A stretch of 64,000 bases of DNA from Lolium rigidum (lineage: Eukaryota > Streptophyta > Magnoliopsida > Poales > Poaceae): assembly GCF_022539505.1 (NCBI RefSeq), contig NC_061510.1, forward strand, positions 225,950,043 to 226,014,042, given 5' to 3'. The notes beneath the pieces are model-generated. The model was not told where the DNA came from, searched no databases, and saw only the letters and a program-made list of their open reading frames with translations. Within the stretch, counting starts at the first letter, position 1. Each line of letters opens with the position of its first letter. This document shows positions 9,663 through 21,322 of the stretch, piece after piece. The position numbers and the translations under genes are program-made.

Positions 9663-12600
9663 TGATGACGGGAAAATGGCGGCGACAAAAATGGCTAATG
9701 TACGCGTCCACGTCATAGAGACAGATAGAAATTTAAATGCGTAGTGCAAAAAATAAAAGGGATCAAACATTGCAAGTACTTTATTTCCAGAACTTTCACA
9801 TTTACATAAAAGAACTGTTAATTACATCTCCGAAGAGAAAACCCCTGATTAAGAATTCCAACATATCCATTACAAAGGATTACATCCTATGACTATTACA
9901 AAATATACTAAAGACTAAGTCCTCCTCGCTGTCGTCGACGCCGGCGTGCTCGGGGAGCACTTCATCTTCTTTAAGTTATCATGTTTTTTCCATCATTTAA
10001 ATTTAGCATATCAGTCATATTTTGCACTTGCACTAGTTTGAGAAGTACAAGCAAAAAATACGTGCATGAGATGCATCATATATTCCATCGGCTTAGTGAC
10101 CATGTTGTTTAATTATTCATACGGTTGTTTCGCTCTAATCAGCTAAGTGGAGCAGCATCTAGAATAGCGCATGTGATTTTACCTTTTGCCATGCAACAGC
10201 TACTCTACATACTTGCAGCGATAGCTACTTATGATTAGCAGCAAAGCTTTTTATATTTCTTTTGCTACTAAGAGATGTAGTACTATTATGGAGCGGACTA
10301 TACTCTAAATTTACTGACCCCACGTACATATGTCAGGACAAAGGGGGATATTTATATGGGGGTGCTAATCCAAAGGATTACATCCTATGACTATTACAAA
10401 ATATACTAAAGACTAAGTCCTCCTCGCTGTCGTCGACGCCGGCGTGCTCGGGGAGCACTTCATCTTCTTTAAGTTATCATGTTTTTTCCATCATTTAAAT
10501 TTAGCATATCAGTCATATTTTGCACTTGCACTAGTTTGAGAAGTACAAGAAAAAAATACGTGCATGAGATGCATCATATATTCCATCGGCTTAGTGACCA
10601 TGTTGTTTAATTATTCATACGGTTGTTTCGCTCTAATCAGCTAAGTGGAGCAGCATCTAGAATAGCGCATGTGATTTTACCATTTGCCATGCAACAGCTA
10701 CTCTACATACGTGCAGCGATAGCTACTTATGATTAGCAGCAAAGCTTTTTATATTTCTTTTGCTACTAAGAGATGTAGTACTATTATGGAGCGGACTATA
10801 CTCTAAATTTACTGACCCCACGTACATATGTCATGACGAAGGGGGATATTTATATGGGGGTGCTAATCCATTTTTGAGAGCATTTATATTTGCATATATC
10901 TATGCAGGCTTTCATATTTGAATTTTACAGCATGGAAGCTCACATGAGAAATTTATTTTATATTGCATCGAAGACTAGATCCATCTGTTTTGGAGACTTG
11001 TCTAGCTAGACTTTGGTGTACATATTTAAATTGTACCATGATTTAGTATTTCGTGGTCTGATAATTAAACCAAACAACTATTGGACAATATATGGCGCAT
11101 GCTATATCTTTTAACATGCAACAAGTTCAGTTTCTACTCAACTTCATTTTATATTACTAGTATGATGGGTAGTACAAAATGCAAGTTGATTTGGTTGGGC
11201 GTGATTTTATCCTACGTTTCTTAGATAGGTATGTCATATGAGAATTTTATTAGCCTTGGCTTCACTTGTATTATAACTAGCACCGTGTAGCAATATGCCC
11301 ACGTGTAGCATAACCGAGTGAAGTATGGACATTTTATCTCGTTTGTATCATCACTAACATGGCATAGCATGTAGTGTGACCGAACCAGAATATAAGTCGA
11401 TTTAATGCATGCTGAACTTATATTGGATATGTGCATGCAAAATGATGGTGAGATATGATTTCACCACCTATACTAATGCACTAGTTTTGTATGAGAGACT
11501 AGTGTTTCTATATGGACAAATTTCATTAAGTTTCACTTCACTTGTATTAATACTAGCGCCGTGTAGCAATATGCCCACGTGTAGCATAACCGAGTGAAGT
11601 ATGGTTCTTTCTTCTTGTTTGTATCATCACTAACATAGCACAACATATAGTGTGACCAAACAAGAGTATATGTTGATTTATGAGCATGCTGACTATCATT
11701 GAGTATATGCATGCAACTTGATGGTGCAATATGATTTTAATACCTATGATAATTCACTAGTTTTACCTATTTCACTTGTATTATTACTACCACAATGTAG
11801 CAAGATGCTCATGTGTATAGCGCACAACCAGGTGGAGTATGGTTCTCACTTTTGTTTGTATCATCACTACCATAGCATGTAGTGTGACCAAACGCGAAGA
11901 GATATAAAATTATATTGAGCGAAATTCATTTCAGTTCAGCTATATGATGCCAAACCATGCATAGGGTGAATGTCATGTTTAGATATTACGATGTATCCGT
12001 ATGAAGGGAATGCATCATCTACTTTGGTACGTCCTGATGCATCTATATGATGAGAGTGCATCATCTACTTGGTTTATACATAGTTATGGAGCAACATGCA
12101 ACATGCGGCTGACAGTTTCCAAATCAAGCCAATATATAATGTATGCCATGTTGCTTTGCCTGTCTATGGCACATGGCTAATTGAGAGGGCAGGCTACTAT
12201 GTGAGGCCAGCAAATCATATATGCAGCATGTAGAATGACTGAGGGTGATTTCTTTTTACTTGTATTAGCACTTAATGTAAGAGATCAAACTCAGCAGCAT
12301 TTTATTTATCTTATTTCTACACTTGATTTGTATCGATAAAGGTGTACCTTATTTGTATCATCATAAGATCAGAGATCATTATGAGACCAAATTAAGGATT
12401 TGGTTGATTATCCTGATCTGTATCATCATGGGATTTCACCATGAGACCAAACAAGGAGGTAGATTAATTTGAGTAATTTGAGCAGCCTAAAGTATCTACG
12501 GCATGTAAGCAAGCATCAGCAATATGGAGCCACAAGAGAGCTACGTATATTCGCTTCCTTCTCTAGAGCAATATGTAGAGCCGGTGCATCTTTTCTCACC

Positions 12601-13521
12601 TTGTCGCTGAAGACGAACGGAAGATGCAGCGGCGACGTTCGGACTGGTGCTGTCCTACGGCAACTAGACAACAACACTTATGGTAGGGTGTATGTCGAGT
12701 GGCCGGAGGCGAGCGATGCAGCGACGTATGACGGAAGTGGCCGGCGACGTATGGGGTCGACGGCAGTGTATATGTATGTGGGCGCTGGGCGAGCTATGGT
12801 AGGCAAGCACAGGCGCAGGTGATTGTGATTAGCTTTTCCGATGAGCGGAGGAGGTCCTTATATAGACGATCGGCTGAGCGATGCCGGCCATATGGAAATC
12901 GTGGGATCGTGCCCACGTTCTCTCGATCGTGCAGATCTAGGAGACTTGGCGGCGCGGTCATCCTCAGCGTATTTACCGAGCAGCTCTCCTTTCATTTTCT
13001 CTAATGGGCTTTCGTAGTTTAATTAGCGTGGCCGCTAGTTGGGCAGGGTCTACTGCAAGCCTGATGGACATGGGCTTATTAGTTAGGCAGCGGTGCCGCT
13101 AAATCCATGCAGCACGTGATTAAGGGATGGGTCTTAGTATCTGTACGATATGAATTGGCTAGCTAGCTAGTATACACATATGAATTAGCTAACATGCAGC
13201 CACCCATAATTTTGTATATGGATTATAAAATTAATTTTCTTTGGTGTATAATTTGCCATCTATTTCAGTTCGGCACAACCATATTTTATAAGGTTGTCGG
13301 CGCAAAGCCGGCCGCTACATCGTGATCGAACATATCAAAATTTAGTGCCGCTCGCAACGTCATGAATTTAGGTCGCTGTTGGACCGATGCTATTGCTGTC
13401 GAAATATATGTAGATGAATTTCTAAATTGACCGAAACACTTTGTTTTAAAATTTATATTATTTAATTTACTACATTTCATACTCATCGGCGTTTTAGTTT
13501 GAGACAAAATCGATGTCAACA
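9663..13521 (-). repeat. 3' LTR of the Tat-type element
   Basis: It starts TGATGACGGG and ends ATCGATGTCAACA. It includes a 498-bp tandem duplication. Against the right LTR it lacks 36 bp after position 11764 (between TTTT direct repeats) and 14 bp near 12830. Otherwise roughly 18 substitutions were counted by eye. ORFs inside are not supported as genes. Confidence 0.95.
9874..10869. repeat. 498-bp tandem duplication inside the left LTR
   Basis: The two units are 9874-10371 and 10372-10869. Each starts AAAGGATTACATCC and ends GGGTGCTAATCC. The units differ at only a few positions. Confidence 0.95.
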
Positions 13522-13532
13522 GATGCCCCTCG
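13522..13532 (-). other. Polypurine tract of the Tat-type element
   Basis: On the minus strand it reads CGAGGGGCATC directly before the 3' LTR start TGTTGACATC. It supports the minus orientation and the LTR edge. Confidence 0.75.
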
Positions 13533-14720
13533 AGGTCTGGATGTGAATGGGTCTTTCTATTTCATATCCAGAGCTCGAAAATATGATTTATTTATATGCG
13601 TAGTATATTTGTTTTTAGTAGATACGTATCTATGACGTTTTTGGTTTGTACTACTAGAGAATTATAAATCTGTCGCGTCTTCGGTTTGGGTAGTACCCGA
13701 GCTCCTGAAAACCTGTCAGCGAAGCAATATTGCCGTTAGCAGTATCCAGGGCACAGCTAACAGAAACGCCTTATCTTGTCTTTTTTTTTTTGCATCAATC
13801 TTTCTTCCCTCGACTTCTCCGTTGAGGGAGTACTCCTGCAACCAGGTGCCGTATCACTTGGCCACCGAGAACGCATGCCATCAGGTAATCGATCAGTCGC
13901 CTTTTTTGTTTAGATGATTAATTACAGGGTGATGGTTGTTTGATCCGATCTCCTTTTCTTAGGCATTGGAAGTACCTGTGTTTCAGTAAGATTTTAGCAA
14001 TCTTAGTGCAGATTGGATTCACGTATCCTCTGCTGGTGAGTTCACATGGATACCTAGCTGCATGGTAGTCTGAGCCTTCATATGCCTCATATCTGGGTAC
14101 GTGAGTTTGATTTGATTTCTCCCGTCCCATAATCTCCTGCAGGGGCACTCAATCAAGATTTGCTGTATTAGATCAGTCTGCGTATGTCTGCTTCTTAGCC
14201 AGGTATACCACCATTTTCTTCTCCGCCTTTTTGTTTGTTTGACGTAGGATACGGTAGAGATACATGCGCTGGTCGTATATTTCTACAACGTGCAATTTTA
14301 GCATGAGAGCACTGTTAGCACTTCCCTGGACGATATATGTTGTTAAGTCTTTCGTTCCAATTTTGAACACTTCATTTTCACGGTTGGCGTGCCGGCAAGT
14401 TTTATACAACTAATAGCACCCATACATCATGTCAAACTTTTGATTTTTTTTTTACTCTAGCAAGCTTCTAGACGAGCTTGAACCATTGCTTGGGTTTTGA
14501 GGGAATGATCAACAAACCATGAGTGGGACTTTATTATACAGCTTATGGTTGTCCTTTTTTTTTACTCAAGTATTCTCCTTACATTTTGCAGGATCCTATT
14601 GAACAGTTACGGGGGAATAGTTGCTCCCACCGCTAGGTAACATATCATCACATTTTCCTTTTAAATTTAGAATTTTGCATGCATATATGCCCTATTTCTT
14701 ATACGACTTTGTACTTATAG
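13533..14720. other. Noncoding region between 3' LTR and the antisense gene
   Basis: About 1.2 kb upstream of the plus-strand gene at 14721. It contains T-rich runs (about 13781-13790, 14445-14455, 14555-14562) but I see no domain, no clear TATA box and no repeat. If the antisense gene has its own promoter or 5' exons, they would lie here. Confidence 0.5.
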
Positions 14721-17700
14721 ATGGCGCATGATCCAGTGTTGGTTCCTCCGAATGAACTATCCATATGTCAATTGGCCGAGCAACACTTGTATGAGCCTAG
14801 CACTAATGATCTGGCTAATCCGACAATCAGACGGCAGGTGCTAACACATGCAGATTTGACAAATCATCCTCGTGGTTGGAATTTGGGGTCTACTATTAGT
14901 GATAATTCCTTTCATCCATTGGCACCAACTTTCCCTACACCTGGTCACAAAGCTTATACCTTAGGAACGCGTATGGTAGACAAAGGTTTGGGTTGGGATG
15001 ATCATACTGTCGAATATGTGCTTCGTCCCCACGGCTATGTTGAATGGGGAATTTGCATCCTGGAGCATCATTCCTTTTGTCTGAAAGGAGAGGCGGAGGA
15101 CACTGATTACATATCCGGGGCCATTTATTGCTCTCTCGGTGAATATGAAGTTTGCCCTTCTCTACTACAGTCGCTACTGGAAAGATGGGATCCAAAGGCG
15201 AACACGTTTCTTTTCCCATCTGGTGAGCACACGGTGACTCTATTTGACATGTTACTAATGTCGGGTCTTCCTTTAGTTGGGGACCCATATGAGGAATATG
15301 TTCCATCGGTAGATGATCTAGAACCCTCCAAACTCATGTTTCCAAATTTCTTATCTGACCTTTTAGGAGAATTCTATAAGCTCAGTAAAGACAATGGAGG
15401 TCATGTGACTTTCCAAGTTTGGTGTGACCATTTCCACAACCAGCGAGAAAACACTTCCTCTTTTACTTCCCTTAAAGAACAACACACATATGTTGTAGCT
15501 TTTATCGCCCAATGGCTATGTTGCTATGTGGTTGTTGGTGGGGGTTCCTACATATGCCCCGGTGTTCTTCTTATGGCCTCTTGGATCGTTTCGGGTCGCA
15601 AGATCTCTTTGGCTCCTACATCACTTTGTTCATTGTATTACTCTTTACGAAGGATTAGTATGCATCCTATCGCCCCTTCTTATGAAAAGAGAGCTTGGCC
15701 GGTGCATTACATCGCCGGGTGGATTGGTATTTATCTAAAAAAACCTTTTAAGACCAAAGCGAGAGGGGACCCTCTTCCAAATGTTAAGGGGTTGTCTATG
15801 CGGCCGACCATGGTCAACATTATGTTTCGGGCTCCCACATACTTTAGCCCAGCTGAAGCACGCACTTTCCTTGCAAATCCTACCAAAAGTTTTTGGAATC
15901 CTTATACTACAACCAATTTAGTTGGGGTGGACCAACTACAGAGATCCTTTTCCATCTCTTCTCATCGAGGTATGCTTCCATGGAGGCGTGCTACTGATGT
16001 TGATGATCTACTCATAGCAGAGCCATACCACCCTGAGCGAGTTGCACGCCAACTTACTTTGAGGCAGCAAGTCCCTTACGATCCTCTGGTCAGCCTGTAC
16101 ACGATAGAGGATACCGGGGTCGCGTACGCGTATTGGTCGCATTTATTACGTCATGATCCAGGGGAATTCGAGTGCCTTTTGAATGATGCACACAAAGGAA
16201 TTTCTTCAGTTGCTTGGAACCATTGGTGGGTCCAATTTATGCGACCATTTAACAAAGCGTTCAAAGATCTTAATCCGGGTATTTCCAATGGCCGAGATTA
16301 TAATTCACGGAAAAGCAAGTTTCTGCAACATGGTGAAAAGTTTATTTCTCCACGTAAGCTTTCCGAAGGAGATTTGGTTGTTATCAAAGAAGTTACTGTG
16401 AGGGGTCAAGCTGGGCATGTTGCAGCCATCCAGAAGAAAGCAAAGGAGGTCATGGACCAATGGAATCCCATTTTATCCGGTTTTCTAGCAGATGACAAGC
16501 CTCATGTTACTCCTAAAAAGGTGAGAGAGATACGTATATGCTCGTAGCTCTATTCTTTTTTGTTTGTCTGACATGTACATCTTCCTTTTGATAGAAGAGG
16601 AAGACTACATATGTTGATGAATGCTCCTCTTCCGTCGTCGAGACTTTAGAAGATGCACATGTAACTGAAAATTGTTCTTTGGAGGAGGGGGTGAGGCCTA
16701 GTACTAAAAGGAAACTTGATTTGGCCAATGACGAGAGTACTTCCAGCCCTATAACACTGAATGTTCCATTGTACGTACATGAACATCTCAGCTGCACAGC
16801 TTTGGACAATGTGCTTAGCGGAGGTGTAGCTCATGGTTTGGAAGACTTTAACACATTAGATGTGGATGATTATGGTTTATCAGCTCCAGATATTGAGCCT
16901 CCAAATTCTTCGCCATTGACTGATATTTCCAGTCATTTACCTTCATCCCCTCATGGTAGTTTTATACATAATACTTATGTTATATTTATCGCCTTGCTTA
17001 TTCATTTTGTTTTACAAGAATATTTACCTTGCTTCCTCTACTGTCCCTATTTGTTCAGGTGTTCAAAGTACTCTTGTTAGTGACGAGGGAACCTCAGCTC
17101 AGATTACAATGTCAACCATGGGCGTTCCTGCTGTTACTGAAGTTTACATGAAGGCTTTCACTTCAATGTTGGATGCGGTCTTGTAAGGCTTGCATAACTC
17201 TACAATAGTAGACCCTCAATGCCGCAAAGTTATCGAGGCGGTCCATTCACTACTCCCAGCTGGGAATGATATTGCTGAAGTTTCCGCTGCTCGTACGTAT
17301 TTAGAGAGACTCATTTGTATCTCAAGTGATATGCAAGAAGCCCACAGAAAAGTTGGTTCCAAGTCTCAGAAACAAGATGAAGCTCGCGTTTTAGCAAATC
17401 AAGAACAAGCGTTAATCGCGGGAGTTTTGAAGACCGTGGAGGAAAGGGTGTCATCTATGGAAGAGCAACGCGTGGAGAAGACGACGCGCTTGGAAGCCCT
17501 TAACACCGAAGTTCGGGAGCTTAAGACCGCCTTGAATGAAATTGAGGAGGGCGTCAAAGAACTGAAATCAACACAGTCCATAAAGCAAGCCGAAGCGAAG
17601 AAGCTGCGTGACAATCTTTCCGGATCTGATGCAAGCGTTGCTCAGGAACTGGAGGTACTTCAGCAGAAGATATCTGCTATGGGTCTCGAGGTTGGGTCTA

Positions 17701-17741
17701 TTATCGGGAAGATGAGGAAATTGGGCTCTCCATCATGCTGA
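14721..17741 (+). pseudogene. Plant-mobile-domain protein gene, three exons, one stop
   Basis: It encodes a plant mobile domain (aminotransferase-like, PMD) protein, a family found in TEs and in host genes such as MAIN/MAIL1. Function inside elements is unknown. Exon 1 is 14721-16520 (600 codons, open), with PMD features such as LLERWDPKANTFLFPSGEHT, VTLFDMLLMSGLPLVGDP and a cysteine/tryptophan-rich core at about residues 150-460. Canonical GT-AG introns at 16521-16594 and 16956-17058 keep the frame. Exon 2 (16595-16955) is acidic/serine-rich. Exon 3 (17059-17741) ends in a long Lys/Glu-rich coiled coil. The only break in the 947-codon model is a TAA at 17184-17186. It is antisense to the host element. 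The exon borders are my inference from splice consensus and frame. Confidence 0.75.
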
Positions 17742-18139
17742 TTCCTCGTTTTAGCCATTTCAAATTTCTTGGGTTAGCTTTCCTTTTTACGTGCTTCTTG
17801 CATGCTGTTTAATAAGCACTCTTTATTTTTGTGTGTACCCAGACTATCATTTTAGCTATCAGTTTATTTGAATATATGACGGTCATGCACAATCTTATTA
17901 ATTTATTCACGGCTGTACTTCTATTTCTGGGTGCTCTTGTCATAGTACCTTGTCCTTATTTATCAGCGAGTAGTTGCCATATCTACTCTTTGCAACACAT
18001 ATGGTGTCGATACTTTGGGTTGTAAAATATAGTGCATATGTTTAGTGCACCTACGTTATCATATATATATTATGGTTTTAGCTTGTCATTTTTTTTATAG
18101 TTTATATTTGTGATGGCGTGGGTTAAATACATTTTTTTA
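17742..18139. other. Noncoding spacer downstream of the antisense gene
   Basis: AT-rich, no supported ORF. A 3' UTR and polyadenylation region for the plus-strand gene would be expected here. I see no single decisive signal. Confidence 0.4.
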
Positions 18140-18760
18140 TGTATATATATTTTCCCCAGTTTATACTCATGATGGTGTGGAATGTTTTTTCATATTTGCC
18201 CCAGTTTATACTCATGATGGTGTGGAGTGTTTTTTCATATTTGCCCCAGTTTATACTCATTATGGTGTGGAGTAATTTACATTTATATTTGCCCCAGTTT
18301 ATACTCGTGATGGCGTGGAGTATTATATTTTATATTCGCCCAGTTTATACTCGTGATGGCCTGGAGTAATTTTCTTTATATTTGCCCCAGTTTATACTCC
18401 TGGTGGCGTGGAGTAATTCTATTTTATATTCTCCCAAGTTTATACTCGTGATGGCCTGGAGTAATTTTCTTTATATTTGCCCCAGTTTATACTCGTGATG
18501 GTGTGGAGTAATTCTATTTTATATTCGCCCCAGTTTATACTCGTGATGGCCTGGAGTAATTTCTTTATATTTGCCCCAGTTTATACTCTTGGTGGCGTGG
18601 AGTAATTTATATTTTTCGTTTTGGATTTTGCAATCAGTTTAGACTCGTGAATGCTAGGAGTAAATTTTCTTTATATTTTTCGTTTTGGATTTTGCAATCA
18701 GTTTAGACTCGTGAATGCTAGGAGTACTTTTCTTTATATATATATATATTTTTTTTTGTA
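18140..18760. repeat. Minisatellite of about 45-50 bp units
   Basis: About ten units share GCCCCAGTTTATACTCGTGA and TGGCGTGGAGTAATT, with spacers of T-rich sequence. Two diverged units at about 18620-18725 share GTTTAGACTCGTGAATGC. The array lies between the integrase end (18766) and the antisense gene, in the common 3' territory of both. Confidence 0.9.
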
Positions 18761-18765
18761 TTTAC

Positions 18766-19260
18766 TCAAGCGTAGTAACGCTTAAGGAATTTTCCATTTA
18801 CCGGGGACGGGAAATATGTGCCGTCTGGCGAGATGATTTGGTATGCGCCGCTAGAATAAACTTCTTTTATGACGAAGGGACCCTCCCATTTAGGTTCAAA
18901 TTTTCCTTTCATTCGCCGCGTGATATTCATCGGGCGAATGACGGCGAGGACTAAATCTCCTTGTTTGAATGACCTTCTTTTTACGCGTTTATCAAAAGCT
19001 CGAGACATTCTATCTTGGTATGCCTCTAGATTTTGTAAGGCTTGCAGTCGCTTGCCTTCGAGTCTTTCTAATTCATCGAGGCGTAATTGCGCTGAGTTAT
19101 CTTCTGACAGTTTTTCATGGGTAGCGACTCTTAATGAAGTAATTTGCACTTCCAAAGGTAGAACCGCTTCTCCTCCAAATACCAGAGAATAAGGTGTCAT
19201 TCCTGTTGGAGTGCATCCACGTCTCAAAATGACGAGGGTGGTACCATCATGCGACAGGAA
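18766..19260 (-). pseudogene. Integrase C-terminal part, Tat-type
   Basis: The end of a gypsy Tat-lineage integrase. TPYSLVFGGEAVLPLEV closes the catalytic part. A basic coiled region (about 30-120) follows, then QGDLVLAVIRPMN and GPFVIKEVYSSGAYQI of the C-terminal SH3-like domain, and the stop at 18766. No DDE residues remain: upstream sequence is joined to gag-like coding at about 19260, a deletion that removed protease, reverse transcriptase, RNase H and most of integrase. Confidence 0.85.
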
Positions 19261-19402
19261 ACTCAGATTTCTCAAACACCATTATCTTCCCTTTGCCTTT
19301 GGACTGTTGGCGAGCAGATTGTCCCACCTCAACAGCCTTTCCTTTCTCATATGACACTTGAGCTGGAGTTACAGTAGCATAACCAACAACCCCTTTTGCA
19401 GC

Positions 19403-20940
19403 CACTACTAGGAAAAGGGCAATCAGTGGCGCACCACTTTTACCCATCAGTGGCGCACTAGTGGTGCGCCACTGTTATCACGCCACTGCTAACTTTTAGT
19501 AGTGGCGCACTAGTGGTGCGCCATTGCTATTTGGCTTAGCAGTGGCGCACCAGGTAGTGCGCCACTACTAGCTTCATGGTGCGCCACTCCTAAACGTCCG
19601 AGGTGCGCCACTGGATAGAAAAAAGGTGCGCCACTACTAAAATTTGAAATTTCTAGATCTGGATCTGGATCGGGATCTGGATCTGGATCTGGCACATTTC
19701 GTTTCGATTTTTTTTGGCTCCTAATTTTTTCTCGTTCTTGTTGCCAGAATTATTTTTGCAATGTTCATTCTCATTTTTCTTAGCATAGCCGCCGGTGGTG
19801 ATGGATGAGGGACGTAGGAGAGGTGAAGAGAGGTGAGGAGATGTAGGAGAGGATGAACAAGAGGACGAAGGCCAGAGGTAATGGAGGCTAGAGGGTCGCC
19901 CGAGGGTCGTCGGAGAGTAAGGTCACCGGAGTTCGCCGGAAAGTAAGGTCACCGAGCTCGACATAGTGGAGGAGGTCGCCGGAGTGAAAGGAGGAGAGGA
20001 GAGGAGGAGGTCGCCGGAGTGAAAGGAGGAGAGGAGAGGAGGAGGTCGCCGGAGTGAAAGGAGGAGAGGAGAGGAGGAAGTCGCCGGAGTGAAAGGAGGA
20101 GAGGAGAGGAGGAGAGCAGGAGGAGGAGAGGAGAATGAAAGCAGGAGGAGGAGGAGGAGGGAGGAGGGGGTTAAGTGGCCGGCTCCTCCATTTTGAAATT
20201 CGTGGGCGGGAAGCTTAGCAGTGGCGCACCAAGGCATGGGTGCGCCACCGCTAATTTTTTTCTAATTTTTGCCCAAAATCTAAAACCTGAAAAAAGTCCT
20301 GTTTCTGTTTTGAATTTGACGAATCCATTTTTTCTCCAAATTTCGCGTAGATCGATTTTGATATAAAAAAGTTTTTCATCGGAGGTCGTATGCAACCAGA
20401 AATCCCGTTTTACCGAAACATGACGCCATTTTGCATAATATATCAAAATTCATTTTTTTCAATTTTCACTAAACCTAGATGACATATTACATGGGTATTT
20501 CAAAGGATTTAGTTTTTTGAATTTTTTATCTATTTCTTTTTTTTTCAAACTCCAAAAGGCGATCCACGGGGCGGGGGGGGGTGGAAATGTTTGGGCACCA
20601 CTTAGCGGTGGCGCACCAAGCATGGTGCGCCACTACTAAGTGATGCCCAAACATTTCCATCCTCCCCTTTACATAGTAATGGCGCACCATGTAGAGGTGC
20701 GCCACTGCTACAAAAAATAGCTGTGGCGCACCTCTACACGGTGCGCCATTGCTATGTATAAGGCTGGGTCAAACCCATGGTCAAACTTAGTGGTGGCGCA
20801 CCGCGGAGAGGTGCGCCACTACTACATTTTTAATAGTGGCCCACCACTTTCCGGTGCGCCACTGCTAAGTAGTAGTGGCGCACTGCCCTCTTGGTGCGCC
20901 ACTAACACCCATCTTACGGCTAGGCTTTTTCCTAGTAGTG
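19403..20940. mobile_element. Nonautonomous CACTA transposon
   Basis: It begins CACTACTAGGAAAAGG and ends CTTTTTCCTAGTAGTG, the inverted terminal repeats. The 3-bp TSD AGC (19400-19402 and 20941-20943) fits CACTA elements. Both ends carry many inverted and direct subterminal copies of AGTGGCGCAC, typical transposase-binding repeats. No transposase is present. The centre holds GA-rich minisatellites. Confidence 0.95.
19976..20115. repeat. 35-bp minisatellite in the CACTA element
   Basis: Four copies of a 35-bp unit starting TCGCCGGAGTGAAAGGAGG lie at 19976, 20011, 20046 and 20081, followed by degenerate GA-rich sequence to about 20165. Confidence 0.9.
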
Positions 20941-21300
20941 AGCAGCGTGGGCAGCATCCTTTCTAGCAGCCCTCATTCTCCTCTTTGCTGACTTTGACAA
21001 AACGGGCGTGAACCCCTCCATTGGTGGAGAGGTGACTTCTTCTTGATCAGGTACGGCTGGCGATGCAGCAGTAGTCTTCCAACTTTCACTCAGTGAGGTC
21101 ACAATAGGCCAAGTGGCACATCAACCCACAGATCACCAAAGCGAACAGTCACGAATTGCTGCACCTGACGGTCCATACCTTGTAAACATGGAGGAACTAT
21201 ATATTAGTTCTCTGAAATTTGGATATATCGGGAAAACATATTATAGGAATCCATATGATGTATTGTATGTTGGAATTTCGAAGATGAGGGGAGAAATATG

Positions 21301-21317
21301 TCCCAACGGGCGTGCCA
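21301..21317 (-). other. Primer-binding site of the Tat-type element
   Basis: On the minus strand it reads TGGCACGCCCGTTGGGA, five bases inside the 5' LTR (21323). This TGG-starting sequence is at the expected place. I do not assign the tRNA. Confidence 0.7.
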
Positions 21318-21322
21318 GAATC

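Larger units (their letters stand above)
19261..21112 (-). pseudogene. Gag-like remnant split by the CACTA element
   Basis: Minus-strand coding on both sides of the CACTA insertion (20941-21112 and 19261-19402) stays in frame when the transposon and one AGC copy are removed. It is rich in Lys, Arg and Ala (for example KSAKRRMRAARKDAA) and looks like the tail of a nucleic-acid-binding Gag. Frameshifts break it upstream of 21112, and it ends at the deletion joint with integrase. The Gag call is inferred from position and composition. Confidence 0.45.

Noticed and set aside
12469..12822. 117-codon ORF repeated at 24166-24519
   Set aside because: Located in the Tat LTRs; identity between copies reflects LTR identity, and no domain is visible.
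18140..18760. CRISPR-like array of repeats
   Set aside because: Unequal T-rich spacers that resemble one another, no cas genes, plant DNA: it is a minisatellite in a retrotransposon.
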